From Ricinus communis (taxonomy: Eukaryota; Streptophyta; Magnoliopsida; Malpighiales; Euphorbiaceae), in NCBI RefSeq assembly GCF_019578655.1, contig NC_063258.1:496001-560000 (forward strand): a stretch of 64,000 nt of DNA. Direction: 5' to 3'. This document shows positions 13,021 through 27,500 of this stretch, piece by piece. The notes beneath the pieces are model-generated. The model did no database searches. It worked only from the letters and a program-made list of their open reading frames with translations, and was not told the origin of the DNA. A program made the position numbers and the translations under genes. How positions within the stretch are numbered: the stretch's first letter is position 1; every line of letters begins with the position of its first letter.

Positions 13021-15390
13021 TATTTCAGTACCGGAGCATCTCAGCTTTCTGTTTCAGACTGTTCCGGCGTATATCTATATATATACACACTATCAAAATA
13101 CAACACTATAAAATTAATACTTATAAATAATTAAATAGAATTAGCAAGCAACAAGCAAACAGTGACATAATTTTCATTATTATATAATTACAATAGTGAA
13201 ATCTTTTTCTATAATAGAGCCGACCAAGGTACAAAATAGTATATTGACAAACCCATAATATAGTCACAGACTTCAAACAACACTAATTTAATAAACAAAA
13301 TACATATTAATTTTTTTTAAAAATTCGATATTACGATGCAATGTATAGAATATGACAAACCCAACAAATAGAAAAAACCATTTGTTAACTCTAATCCTTT
13401 ATTGATAGCACCAGCACAAGCTCTCCCCACATTACGCCTCAAGGCACTATCATGGTTCTTCTTTATTATAGGGAGTAAATGCAAAAATTAGGCTTTCAAA
13501 AGACTTCTTAATTCGTTATCTTTTCTTAAAATAACTTAAAAGCCACATTATCTCTCATTAGAATTAATAAAGAAGAAAATGACTCTTAAGTATATTTTAT
13601 TTTTTTTTTTTCTTTAAGAGATATATTCTCTTTTTTATTCATTTCTCTCATTTCATTTTATTTATAAAATAATAATTAGAGAATAAATTTAAAAATATTG
13701 TTGAAATACACGCATATTTCAACACAAATATATTGTAAATAAGAAATTGAAAAATAGTATATTAATTTTATATACTATGATAAAAATAATAAAAAATTTA
13801 TTTTTATTAGTACTTTATCCATTTGGTTTTTATGCCTTTTATATTCTTAAACCATAATTATATCAAGATTTTCTTTTTGGCTTGATTTGAAAACTAAAAT
13901 CAATCTATAATACGTCGAAATCATGAATTTTATTTTAAATTGGATTAAATCAATTTGATTATTATTTTATAGAAAAACATCTGTTATTATATATATATAT
14001 ATAATCAAGATATAAAAGAAAAGTAAGCTATATACAAAAAGAATCAACGGTATTGCCGGTTTTCCTTTCTTTATTTTTTTTATGATTTATTACAATTCAT
14101 AGCAATTTACTGACAATTTTTGGAGTTATGTTTCCCTTATGAGTTTGCCTTTGTTTCTTTTGAGTTGTGTACTTTTTTTCTTCCTATCTTGTGAGTTTTT
14201 CATTTGCCTTTCTTCTTTTCTTCTTTTTTTTTTTAATATCTTTTTTTAAAGGATTAGGGTTCACAGATGATGACAACCACAAGAATAACCATGAAAACTG
14301 TACTTTAAAATAAACATACGCTCGAGACCTAATTTTAGAATTAGCCGTTGAAGTTAGAGATAATTAGAATTTATACATTATTTAACATTTACTTTAAACT
14401 CACTATAAAAATAATAAATCATTAAGTATAAAATTGTTTATTATTAACAATAAATATTCTTACCATTCAAGTCTATCTTTATTATTAGAGTTTTGTTAGA
14501 ATATTATTGTGGTATTTTATTATTATAAAGTCTATTTTTTAATTATAAATAATCAATCACTATAATTTTAAATGATTTATCGGTCTTATATATTCTTCTA
14601 CTAATTTAGGTTGTCGGTGAATCTATATATAATTTTTTAATTATTTATACAAATCAACATTATATAGATGAATCTTATCATTGTCAAGTACAAATGATTA
14701 GATTTTAAAATGGATAAAAAAAATTTAATAATTAAAAATATTATATTTAGTTGATCGATAAATATATAAAATATATAATGACTATTTAGTATTTAATTAT
14801 ATTAAAAATTATTAAAATTAAAATAATATCAATTATTATAAATTTATAGGGTTTCGTACATAATACATTAAAAGGACTCCTAATTAGGTGGCTCATATGG
14901 TAATATAGAGTTTTGCTATAGTACGGTTGTAGTACTCTATCATTATAAGTAGATTTTTATTTTAATTATACACAATTAATCGATTATTTTGAATAATTTA
15001 TTAATTTTATACGTTGTTCTATTAATATAATTTATATCAAGGTAAAGTGAGGTTAAGCTTATGGGCTTGAATATTAGCAAAATACATTGAAATTAGTTAG
15101 ATACTTTCCTTGATCTTCCCCAAATAAAAACTGCCTATCTTGTAACCCTAACTCCTTTTTGCACCAAATTTCAGATTTTCAAGCTGATAAGAAGTTGCCA
15201 GTTTAACACCTACAAATTTATAAGCTGCTATCAGGGATGGATTAATATTTATAGATACCTTAGGCAAGTCATAAAAATAAGACTTTTTTATTTTATTTTT
15301 TAAAAATTAATATATTATGAGATTTTTTTTTTAAAATTTGAGGTTTATCTTTAAATAATTTTGTTAGGTATGACTCATATATCAGTTTAA
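13020..15390. other. Intergenic AT-rich DNA with a diverged repeat pair
   Basis: No gene recognised. Sequences at about 14488-14620 and 14906-15040 are diverged copies of each other (both begin AGAGTTTTG). They probably belong to an old MITE or similar repeat. A short less AT-rich piece at 13400-13470 is open on the minus strand but has no family match. Confidence 0.5.
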
Positions 15391-15394
15391 GGGA

Positions 15395-15595
15395 CAGATG
15401 GTAGAGCGGAACGAATGGAGCGAAACGATGTAGGCATATTGCCGAACCTCGTTAAATTCTTGTATTCTTATTTTTCTTGCTTATTTGATTATATTTCTGC
15501 GATTATTAATCTTATTTCTCAATAAATTTGAATTAATTAGCAATAAAGTAGGTAACTAGAGATCGTTCTCCTTCATTTTCTTTTTCCAATAATAA
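15395..15595 (+). repeat. Copia-type LTR fragment (R/U5 part)
   Basis: GCCGAACCTCGTTAAATTCT near 15441 is followed by a T-rich stretch ending in CTTGCTTATTTGATTATA. This resembles the downstream half of many dicot Ty1/copia LTRs. No primer-binding site, internal region or second LTR follows, so it is a truncated remnant. Confidence 0.4.
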
Positions 15596-15630
15596 ACAAA
15601 TAGCTTTGCAGCAGTAACCTAACAGAATTG

Positions 15631-15633
<3 letters not shown>

Positions 15634-15690
<57 letters not shown>

Positions 15691-15697
15691 ATATATT
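15634..15697. repeat. (AT)n microsatellite
   Basis: Nearly pure AT dinucleotide run with one interruption (TTT). Other AT runs in the window lie at 16889-16911, 43268-43294, 51067-51099 and 53686-53714. Confidence 0.95.
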
Positions 15698-15699
15698 AC

Positions 15700-18600
15700 C
15701 ATTGGTACTAGTTTTTAGTATGCTAACATTTTCTTATTTTTAATTTTAATTTTATAAACTGATTTTAGAATATTTTTATTTTGCAGGCCTTTTATTAAAA
15801 TTAAGTTATGTTTTCAAAAATATAGAATTTTTTAAACTTTAACTTTATAAAAATATGTTTAAATCATAATGTATATAAATTTTTTGTAATTAGACAACTT
15901 TTATAATTAGAATGCTCTGGACGGTATTGCACGATGCCACTCTATCAGTTGACCGTTACAATTAATTATAGAATATTAATGGAAATTGAGATGGACCGTT
16001 GCACCATATTATATATTCTTAAATTGTTTATATTCTAAAACTGGGTAATTTCACATGTTAATAGGACTCATCTCTTGTCCTTTTCTTCTATTGTTATTCC
16101 GTGACATTAATTTTTTAACCACCACTAAACTTTAGCTTGTATTATGCTTTGTTTGTTTTCACAATTATTATAATAGGTTAATTTATTGTGCTATTAGGGT
16201 AGAATAATGGACTTAAATTAGCTACAGATTCACTTGACTTGTATACATATGTTATCGAATCCAAAGCTAATTAATGATTTCATATGATTTGGATTAATAA
16301 ATTAATTTTCTAATTATATTGTGACTTTAAATCTTGAAAATAGCATTGTAATTATATTTTTTTATGTTAATTATATATATGTGTGTAATTAATAAATATT
16401 CCTAGAAAAATTCTTGTATTTAGTGTGTTAATACAATCTTAAATTATTAAAAAATTATTTTAGAAGATACTTATAAATATTTTTATTTATAATTTCTTAA
16501 GATATGACATAATTTAAAATATTAAAAATTTTATTGATGTCTTCTATCAACTTATTTCATAATATTGTTTATAATCAACATAACAATATATATATATATT
16601 ATGAGATATAAATTTGTTTTAACATGTGTCATTATTTTGACACATAATAATTTATTTAATACATGCTATTCAAACTAATTATTGATTTTATAATTTTTTT
16701 AGATTAATTTATTAATTAATAATTTACTTTAGTAATTAAATAATTTTAATCTTAAAGAATAGTATTATAGTTGTATTTTAAATATTTTATTAACTAATAA
16801 ATTAGTTTCCTAAGTGCACTATGATTTTTAGCTTTAAGAATAGCATATTAATTATATATGATTAATAAATTATGATATCAAATTTTTGATATATATATAT
16901 ATATATATATATTTAACTTTAGCATATAAAATATTTTGGATATTGATAATTATTTTTAACATGGGAGTAATATATTGATATATAATCTTTATATCCATAG
17001 CATCATTAATATATTAAGTAATATGTTATTTTCCTAATAAAGAAAAATTCTAATAGAAAACATTTTATATTATTATTATATGAAGAATAATTATGAAATA
17101 TCAATTATTTTATTTTATTTATAATAATAATAGTCGTACAATACGCGGATAAATAACTAATAAAAATATAAAAATAGAATGAGAAATAAAGTTTTTATGA
17201 TATATTTATTAAGTTTAAATTAATAATAGGGATTTCGGAGGGTGTATTTATCTAAATTTTTCTGGATTTAAGTGAATTACTTTCAAAGAATTTATGAATT
17301 TTTAACGACTTTTATAGAATTCATGAATTGATGACTTTCACAAACTTTACTTAATTTCTTTTATATAAATATTGTTAAACTTTTGCCGATTTTTATTGAA
17401 TTTCATATATTATTATTTTTCTAGTATTAAACTGTATAAAAATGAAATTAATCATGTTGGTTTTACTCTTCTTTTTTCTTTTTTACGTTTATTTCAAGTA
17501 TTATTCCATATAATATGATATGTAACTCCATACACAAGTAATGAATTTCATTTTATTGTGTTGTCAAATCTATACTACTTGACAATAAGAATACTATTTT
17601 TTTATCAAGAATTTTTTTTAGAAAGAAACTATCATTATCACGATTCAATTAAACCACTAAATTTATAGTTATATTTTATTTATTACATATTTGATAAATA
17701 CCTAAACCAATGATAATTACGCTTGCCAATAAAAACAATTACGAAATGATCTTCTTAATAAAATTTAGAAGTCTATGGGTTGTTTGCTGAAGACAATCCT
17801 TTAAAAATCACTATACTCTTTATTTAAAATTTATATTTTTTATGAGAACCTCTCTTAAAATTAAACTAAAATTTTTTAATTAATTAAGAGTATAAAAAAG
17901 TATTATTAGTAAATAATTTTTAATTCTTGAGTTTCATTTAATCTCTTAATGTTTTTTAAAATAAAAAATATAAAATGATATGGAGATGATAATGCAAGAG
18001 AATTTGAGAAGAAGAAAGATAAGTTTTTAAAAGAGAAAAAAAATCTATTAAAATCTTGAAAAAAATAAAAAAATATTTAAAAGTTTTTATTTATAATAAT
18101 ACATAAAAAATTATTAAAAATACATAAAAATGACAAATCCAATTTAATGATGTGTGGAAAGTCTAATGGAAGTCATCTAATCAAAGCCACAAGGGCGTCG
18201 TCCTAAGGAAGGAGATGAAGGTAATATTTTAGAGTGATTTCTTTTATGAATGTCCCTCTTTCTCTTTCTCTTCTTCTCAAGTAAAATTATGATTTATTTT
18301 CTACAGGAATTTTAGCAATATTCTCTTTTAAACACTCTCAATGATTCTTTTATTAATTAATTTCATCAACTTTTTCAATTTAATAATTTGTTATCTATTT
18401 AGCAAACTAAATTAAAATTATATTCTCATTTTTAATTAATAAATTAAAATAATTTTATATTCTCTCTTAATAAATAAAAATTGAATTAAATTTATTTATA
18501 AATGAAGAGGTAAATGTCTTTCACATATGTTACAATCTTAAAATATCATTTAATTTTTTAATTTTAAAAATATTTTATAATGTGAATTATAATATTTTTT

Positions 18601-19700
18601 ATTTTTAACATTTTATATTTTTAAAATTATTTATATAAACACATATGTTTAAAATTTTAAAAAATAAAATATTGTTATTCACATGATAAAATATTTTTAA
18701 ATATAATAGTTAGTAAATAATTTATTTTATTTTTTATTAAGAGAAATAATTTAAAATTAGTTTAACTTGTTAAATAGGTAACAAGTTATTAGATTGAAAA
18801 GATTAAATAAAGTGAACCAATAAAAAAACAATTGTCTAAGAGAGTGTCGAAAAAAGAATGTTGCTAGCATTCCCCTTTCCTATAAATACAATATAATCAA
18901 ATAAATATATGAAAAGGAGAATAAATAATTTTTGGATTTATAATAATATTTATATGTTTAATTACTCACTATATTTAATACTTAAACTTTTTTTTTACAC
19001 ATGCTATTGATGATGTAAAATTAAAGAAGAATAATTCTAAGTAAAACTCTAGCAGCCTCTCTACACTCTTCTCTTTTATTGTTCTTTATTAAAATACTTT
19101 TTTCTTTTAGCCACCATCGATTATTTTTTAAATCGGTGATGATTTGTTCTCCCTTTTAAATCAATAAATACACACCTTATTTTTTTTTTCTTTATTATTG
19201 ATTTTTCCTTTTTTGAAGTTTTTAATTATCTTTGTGGAGATTTTAATTATACCTTTTATGAAATTTAAATATTTTTTTATTGATGTATTCATGGAATTTT
19301 ATAGAGATGTAATGTTGACAATGAGAGTTTTTTATAGATGTTCTTGCAATTGGACACATTTAAATATCAAAAAATCGTGGTTTAAAGTAGCCACCGAGTG
19401 GAGTGAGCAGATTACCGAGTCGTAAAAGAGTTGTGTTAATGCGATTGAGGAATGTAAACATAAGTTCTTACAATTCAAGTGAGTTTCTTTTTCGTACTTC
19501 TTGGTTGTAGTATATTTTATTTTTATTATTGATGATTGTATTTTTTATACTTCAATTAATGAAAGATTTGTGATTTTTGATAATTCTAAATTAGGAGTAT
19601 ATATATTTGTAATTTCATAGGGTTTATAATGAAACTTAGTTACTAAATTATTTATTTTCTGTTTTCAATATATATATTATATTGACAATTCAAAGAAATT
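15700..19700. other. Intergenic AT-rich DNA
   Basis: No gene recognised. Contains many A/T runs. The open frames here are low-complexity Phe/Ile-rich translations of T-rich DNA. Confidence 0.55.
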
Positions 19701-19719
19701 TTAAAGAATAATTGACTCT

Positions 19720-20720
19720 GCTTTGGAAGTTGCAAGAGTGACTTGACTTGAGTCACTAAAAGAAGAGCTTCAAGATGAACTGATCCTAGAACGGCTTAGA
19801 AAGGTGTGGAGAGTAAGGACCGGTTATGGAATATAGAGAAATCAACCTACTATTATGAACTGGTCCTTGTACCGGTTCACTAGCAAGAAAAGACACCCAA
19901 GCCGGTTGGAGAGCCAGTTAAAGGTAGAGACTGTAGCAGAGGCCCTGAAGTGAACCGGCTCTACGACCTAATTTAAAGACATGAGCACCGATTCATGGAC
20001 CAGTTGAGGATGAGAAGAACCTTTTTGGTTATCAAATAACATCTTAATTAGTTTATTTCTAGGGTTTAAAGGACCTAATCCAAGGCTATAAAATACTTCT
20101 TTTCTATTTTAGAAAAGGGTAAGAGACAGTTTTTAGAAGAGAGGAACACATTGTTAATGTAAAGTTGAGCTTAACTACAAGATTCAAGGAAGATTTTAAC
20201 TTTCAAGATTCAAAGTAGTATTTAATTTAGCTCTTCTTTAATCATGTTTTCTTTAGCTTTTGTTGATATTTTTTGTTTTATGAATATGAACAACTAAACT
20301 CTCAATCTAGAGAGAATTAACTAATTTTTTGAATTAATTATGGATTTAATTTATAATTGTTTAATTCTTGATTTGTTCCTTTTGAGATTATTATGAATAC
20401 CTTGTCTGGCCACTATAGTATTTTATTTTGGGATTTGTATGATGAATTGAAATAAGAAATACAAATTTAGATCTAAAAGAATAGACATAAAGAATTGGGT
20501 AAAGAAATATATCTACTTGTTATGATGTAAGAATTGCTACTTAATGGATATAATTAGGTAATTGTGCTTGAGAATCAATAGTTGCTTAATTAAATACAGG
20601 TTAATAGTTTGAAACAGAATTAACAAGTTTCGGAAACAATTGTATTCAAGAATAGCTATAAGATTGATATCCATGATTAATTCCACTCGATGAAATCCGA
20701 ATTTCCAGTATTCTAAAATC
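19720..20720 (+). repeat. LTR-like sequence of a gypsy/LARD-type retrotransposon
   Basis: A less AT-rich stretch with repeated ACCGGTT motifs (19819, 19892 and 19911 areas) is followed by a TATA-like GGCTATAAAATAC near 20082. A leader-like sequence then runs into ATGAACAACTAAACTCTCAA near 20285, a phrase typical of long LTRs of plant gypsy-type elements. No gag/pol or primer-binding site was found, so a solo or truncated LTR is the likeliest reading. Boundaries are approximate. Confidence 0.38.
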
Positions 20721-20749
20721 TGATAATATGTACAATAAGTATTTTCTTT

Positions 20750-22690
20750 AAGCTTTAGTAATTTTACTATAAACTTATTAAATTATTTTATGTACGTACT
20801 TAAACTGTTATAATAGAGTTATCCTCATGGAATCAATCTTGATTAATAATCCTATATATAGCTATCCTGTGTACTTGTAGGTAAAGAAATTAACGGTAAA
20901 TTTCTATTAGAAGAAAGAAAAAAAATCTTAAAATATTCTTTTTTAAATATCATATTAATTAAGAGTATTAAAAATATTCATTAATGTTATTAACTGAATG
21001 CTTAGTGACCAGTTATTTATAAATCAAAATTTTCATATTTTTTATTACAATATAAATAATCTTATTTCCTTTTTCTTATCATAATTACGGTTAATTCTAA
21101 CTTATAAAGGATAAATCATTGTAAATTTAAAAAGATTCTTTTATATTAATAAAATCACATGTCTTTCTTCGTGTTTTTTTTTTCAATCTCTATAGTTATT
21201 TTATAATTTCACCCAACTCTTATCTAAACTAGGTAAATGCACCACAATAAATAAATGAATGTATACTAATTTTTTTATTTTGATATTAAATCATTGATAT
21301 ATATTTAATTAATTAAAAGTAATAAATATACATTAATATTTTATTAATTTATTAATTTAGTATATAAGAAAAAATATATATCTAAACTAGGTACAAATTC
21401 CTCTATAATTACAAGGCTTATCTGACTCTGAAGATCAAACTAACTCACACAGATTCAGTTCCCTTGTGTGGCGGGCTTAAGGCTCTTAAACTTTAATCAT
21501 GATTTAATAGAAAATGATTCTTTTCTATTCTTGATAAGAACACTATTTCAATCGTTATTCCTTGTGGTTATTCGTGCGAATCCAGTTTCTCTTAAACTAA
21601 ATATCAATCTTAATAATTTAGCTTTGGGATTTATTCATTGTAAATGTTGAGAGAAAGAACCAATAATCCGAAATAATATAAAATTGATTTTTTGTTTTTT
21701 TTTTTAGCAATTAGCTTTTTCGCAGATTTCATTGTTTAGTTCAAAAAGATTCACATAGAAAAGAGATTTTTTTATATAAAATTTATTTACAAATCTAAAA
21801 ATTTATGTATTTTAAAATAAAGTGAAAATTAAGTTAAAACTAAAAATTAGTGAAAATTGGTTATATAGCTAAACTAAAATCTATTAAAATAAATAGAATT
21901 TTCAAATGAATTCTATATTAGTTTGTCAATATATTTCATAATACAGAAATACCTTTTTCAATTTTATCATTTTTATTTTATTTTTTTATTTTATATCTTT
22001 TTTAAATAAATTAATTTTTTAATAAATTTCAATCAAATATAGGATTAGAAAATTTGCCTTTGAAAAAGAAGCTAAAAGTTAACTTGTGGGGGTGAGACAC
22101 TTGAATTTTTTCTTTAATCTATTTTTATTTTGTTTTTCTTAAATGAACCCTACTCAAGGTATCTCTATCTTTAAAAGAATTAAGGAGATGCATGTATACT
22201 TAATCATACTTGTAAAGATAATATATATGATATAGGAACCCATTTCTGGTATTATATTGGCAAATAAACTCTTGATTTAATATTTACTAAATTATTTAAC
22301 TTAAATTAATCACCACATAGACCTATTGAATCTTGACATTTTCTTTTTAGTTACTAGAGACTTGGGCACATGCAGAAATTTATTTGAGTGCAATAAGTGG
22401 AAAAGTCACTAAAAGTTTCACTTAATCAACCCTTTTTTTTTTATATACCCTTAAAATGTCAACCAAATGGACATGACTCTTGATTTCTTATTAGAACATG
22501 ACAAAGCCTTTTGTTCTTCCATATTTTGTGACAACATTTATTTCTCATTTTTAAATTAATTGGTTTACATCTTCATATTTGAATAAAAACAATTTGGTTT
22601 CGTTTTCCATGCATCACCATATCATCTGAAAGGATTTTGTATGAATTTAGGTTTTGGTCAAGCTTCCAACGTAACTTCTTTAGAAAGGAT
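20750..22690. other. Intergenic AT-rich DNA
   Basis: No gene recognised. The open frame at 21468-21650 on the plus strand shows no family resemblance. Confidence 0.55.
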
Positions 22691-23373
22691 ATGCATGACG
22701 CTGAAAATAATACACGTCATTTAGCATTTCTTTCAACTCTAACCTCATAACTTTTTGTTGACAGATCAGTCTTTAGTCCATTAGCAAAATGCCATATTTT
22801 GATGATGTGGCCTACTTCCATCCATGATAGCGCTGATGTGGCATTCGTATTTAATTAAAAAAATTAAAATTAAAATTGAATTGATATTAGAATTATCATA
22901 TACTAAACACTCATAAATTATTCTTTTATGGAAAAACCCTAAATCTCAAATTAAAAAACTAGTAAGTTTGCATGAAGAATGGAAGTCTCATTTTTTTTTT
23001 CTTACTTAAGAAATAATAATCTAAAGTTATTCTTGATTTGAAGCAAAGGGTCATGAGATTTGAACCTTAAAAAACAAAATATATGTCTTTTGCACATTTT
23101 TCACATGGAGGTTTTGTATGTTTATAATAATATCTCATTAATGGGGATAACATCTGCTTTCTGATAATAGATTTTAGGTTATAGGGTTATGGGTTTCGGG
23201 TACTAAGAATGGATATTAGATATTCCATACTAAGAACAGGTTAATAGGTTAATGCGCAAATGGGTTGATTTTGAAACTGAATAATGGCTGGAAATCAGGT
23301 CTAATTGTAATTTTTGTATTATTTATTGTTCATTTAATGACAATTATGTTTTTTTTTTTATAATTTCAGTTAA

Positions 23374-24360
23374 ATGTCTGAATTTATGGATATTGTCATA
23401 AGGCATGGTGGGAGATGGAATAAATAGAATGGGGAGGACTGCATTTATGATGGTGATTTGGTTTAGGAAAAGGATTAGTTGACATGTACTATTTGTCTTA
23501 CTATGAATTGCTTGGCTATTAAGTGCAACTATAGGTTTAAAAGAGATTATTCTTATGTTGATAGTTTCTTATATGATAAGAAATTCTAGGGCGATTTTAT
23601 GTCAAGATAGAAGGTCCAATACTTGCAGATTGTGGCTTAGGACTTGAGGAAGTTAGAGTTGAAGATTGTACATAAGATATTAGTAAAAATGATCACATGC
23701 ATGTTAGTGCTGCTGTGAGTTTTTGTTTAGAAATGAAGTTACTAAAGATAAAGAAGACGGGATAGGAGGTAATTAGCACAATAAAATTAAATATCATCTT
23801 AGATTTGATATTGGTAAAGAAGGTTTTGGAAGTGATTCTTCTTATAAAGGTTACTTTGTAGGTGAAGGAGATGAAATTGAGTCTTCTAATAAAGGCCTAA
23901 TACATATTTATGTCTCTGAAATCATATCGATTAATCAGTTTAACACTTTAATTTTTTGTTTCACCTAACATATACTTAAATTTTACTTTTTCTATAATAT
24001 CTAGACACTTTTAACTTTCAATTTAATATTTTTAGATAATATTTAGACACCTTTGTGCAATACATGTGGAAGTAATAAATAAAGACACATGTCAAAGAAT
24101 GTTAAAATATAACGAAAAGCATACAAGTTCAAGTGTCATTAGATTAAATTGAAAGTTAAAATGTTAAACTGACTAAATGGTCAAAATTCAAGAGCATAAA
24201 TATGCATTTGCCTCTAGTAAATTATATTGGGAGGTGAGATTAGTGAACTATATGATGATGGTGAAAGTAGTGGTATGATATTTATCCTTATGTTGATAGA
24301 GCTGGTGTTGATGATGAAGCAAGAATGAAAGAATAGGAGTTTTACAAATGATGTTACAAA
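23374..24360 (+). pseudogene. MULE transposase N-terminal remnant
   Basis: After a splice-acceptor-like TATAATTTCAG, an ATG at 23374 opens a frame reading MSEFMDIVIRHGGRWNK, then a stop. HGGRW is typical of the N-terminus of plant MuDR-family transposases. Further family-like blocks are LAIKCNYRFKRDYSYVDSF (23508 on), GKEGFGSDSSYKGYF (about 23815 on) and GEGDEIESSNKG. The frame resumes as EISELYDDGESSG after a 319-bp MITE inserted at 23894-24212. Stops and frameshifts are numerous, and the catalytic MULE domain is absent. It is a decayed copy unrelated in position and strand to the one at 11.85-13.0 kb. Confidence 0.6.
23894..24212. mobile_element. Mutator-type MITE, copy 2
   Basis: Same family as 8212-8531: the two share long colinear blocks such as ATCAGTTTAA, ATCTAGACACTTTTA and CACCTTTGTGCAATACAT. 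The ends are GGCCTAATACATATTTATG and CATAAATATGCATTTGCC. The flanks are TCTAATAAA (23885-23893) and TCTAGTAAA (24213-24221), a 9-bp duplication with one mismatch. It interrupts the MULE remnant, so it inserted later than that element. Confidence 0.78.
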
Positions 24361-24544
24361 TGAAGATTTAAGAGAATTTTGCTGATTTCAATTCAGATTT
24401 TCCTTTTCTTTATTACAGCTAACATGATACAACTTAATATTTTTATATTTGTTAGTGTTATGTTGCTATGTCAATAGGGCTAAAGGGATAGAAATAGGGC
24501 CACATCAGCGAAATACCTAAACTAATATGAATATTGAAAAAAAA

Positions 24545-27500
24545 GAAAGAAGCTTTTTCCCTTTTTTTATTTTATTTTATTTTATTTTATTACTTTTATT
24601 ACTTTCAAAATTACTTTTTATAATTATTTTTTTATATTCTTTTTTCCCTTGCTCCCTCATTCTTTGTCGAGAATCAGATTTTTTTTTTTAAATTTGAATT
24701 TATTCATTTGAAATCTAAGTTTAGAAAAAGTATTCTAAATTTAATTTTAAAAATAATTACAGTTAAAATTATACATACATTAATTGATTTTTACAAAAAA
24801 AATTAAGCAGCGATGCAATTTTGACCAATCAATCAAGTCAATAGTTGAAATTTGTAATTAGTTGTCTGAATTCAAGTTGATTATGTTTTGCCCTTTTTTT
24901 TGGAGAAAGACGATCACACAATTTTCAATCATGATCCTTGCGGATCGGATCATCCATATAATAGATAAATAAATTAAATATTTAATATATATTTTTTTTA
25001 ATAGGATCTAATTCCAACGATAGTTTCATTAGATATCTTACAAGTAGAATTCCTAACTTATAATTAAAAAATCAGAAAAATTAGAAAAACTATAAAGGAG
25101 CTCTGGGTTCTTAACTCTATTAATACAACTTCTTAAATCCTAATGAAACATTAATAAAATAATTAAAAATTAATAATAATTTATTATATATATTAATTGA
25201 TAATTGATATAAATTGAGACTAAAACTTTTCATAATTATTTAAATAAAAGTTATCTTATATAAAACATAAATATAAAGATATTTCACTGAACAATGGTTA
25301 TAACTTTCTGTTTTTCCATGAAAGCTACTTTTTCACTTTTCTTTTCTTAACTATCAACACTTCCACTATTATTTAAATATATTGAAACATGGAAATCTGA
25401 TGTATACAATTATAAAAAATAAAATAATACATAAGATGATAGCCAAAAGCCAAAACTGATACTCTGAAGCAAAAGGCACGCTTTCATTCTACTAATTCTT
25501 TTTACCCTTTAAACAAAACAATGCTCAAAGGAGTTGTTTGTTCTTTTGTATCTCACACTAATTGCAAATATATTTTATTAAAAATGCTGAAAGAACAATT
25601 AATGTATTTTATTAACTGATATATATATATATCAAGTAACATCAAATATAGAGAATTTTAATGCTTATTAATAGTAAATTAAAGATTTTAGAAGTTATTA
25701 AATATAAAAAAAAATTTAATAAATTATTAAACATAAAATAAAATTATATTTTATATTAAAAGAAACTGCAACTATTATGAAATTACATTAGAGCATAATT
25801 TTTTCCATGGCAATTACTTGTTGGATTGAACACTAAGTATTTAATTTGTGTTTTTATAATAAATTTTTGTATATGGTAATTTATTGATTCTATGTTTATG
25901 TCTGTATGTATAGATTTATTTTATACTATTTTATGCTTTTTATTATTTGTAGACTTAATAAATTAATAATTATTGTATTTAATAATTTTTTAATCTATCA
26001 AATAATTTAACTATAAAATAATGGACTATAGAAACTATTAATAAATAATCAGATAAATAGAATTTAAGTTAGGGAATAAATTTCTTGAAATTTGTTATAT
26101 TAGAATTTTGCTTAATTGCTACCATGATTTTAAAAAATAAAAATTATAATTAAATAGGCGTTAACTAACAAATATAATAAAATTTATAGAATATATAATT
26201 TATATTAGAACATAATAAATAATTATAAATATTAATTATCAATGAACACGATTAATAAATTATTATTTAATTAATCATAATTAAATAATATGCAAGAATT
26301 TCTTTAATAAATTTATTTATCTATAATAAAGTAACTGAAATTTATTATTGCTGATAAAATAAAATATAATTATTATTAAAAGTTAAAATTATAAAAAAAG
26401 TTTAGTATATTCCTTACTTACAATGCTGATCTAATTTACACTCTTTCTTTTTAAATAGTTTCGTTTATGTATTATATTTATAAATCCATTAATTAAATTA
26501 TTAGATTTTGTTAAGATAGAAACTTATTATAGTCAAGATCATTGTAAATAAAAAAATCTATTTATTATTACTAATATATTTTTTTAAACTAATAATAAAT
26601 AACTGCGTTATAATTTCTAAAGGCCAATCTCTCGTACAAAGCAAACATTTAACAAAAATAAAGGCCAATTTAAAATAATATAAATTGAATCAAAATAATA
26701 ATACTGTGTAGTAATTATAATTAATATATTTAAATATCTTCTCCTTCGTATTTATACATATGTTATAATTATTATCTATCCTAATTACTATTGAATTTTT
26801 TACTTTATATTGTTTGTTTTACGAGCAATATTAAAATTCTAATAGATAAAATTAAACTTCTAGAATTAGATTTATATTTAATAAATTATTAATATTTTTG
26901 TTATTAATAAACAACCTAATTTATTTATGACACAATTTAAATATAATTAGATAACTTAAAATATTATTAAAATCCTTATCCTAATTCAAATAGGACAATT
27001 TTCATGTACAACGAAAAATAAAAATAAAATTAATATTTCATACAAAGTAAATAATTATTAATTTTAAATTAGTTTTTATTATTATTGAGTTATGTGATAT
27101 ACATTTATTTAATCATTATTTTATAATATGCTTAACAATATAAGAATTAATTGAAAAAATATAATCATTAGTCGGCTTATTAAAAATTAAAATAATTATA
27201 ATTAATATATTTATTTATATTATAATTTATAATATATCATAATTATTATTATTTTTGTTTAATATTATTTAAAAACTCTATTTCGCAACTAATATTGAAA
27301 TTCTAATAGAATAGAGAGTATTTATATTATTAATAAAATTATTTAATAAATAATTTAATTAATAAATTAACTAATAAATAACTTAATTAATAAAATTACT
27401 AAACAGTCAATAAAACTACTTTAGTATTCTGCTTATTTTTTTTACTTTTATATATTACAATATATAAAATTCAAATTCACTTTTAATATTTACCCAACTT

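Larger units (their letters stand above)
22690..24545 (+). mobile_element. Mutator-like element remnant (approximate limits)
   Basis: The left end contains a MULE-like terminal phrase (TTGTTGACAGATCAG, AGTCCATTAGCAAAATGCCA, GATGATGTGGC) and CGCTGATGTGGC at about 22829-22840. The right side carries the inverse, GCCACATCAGCG, at about 24502-24513. Between them is the transposase remnant at 23374-24360. Exact termini and target-site duplication were not found, so the limits are inferred. Confidence 0.5.

Noticed and set aside
17125..17160. Possible Helitron 3' end (CGTACAATACGCGG and AACTAAT).
   Set aside because: The terminal CTAG is missing and the stem is short.
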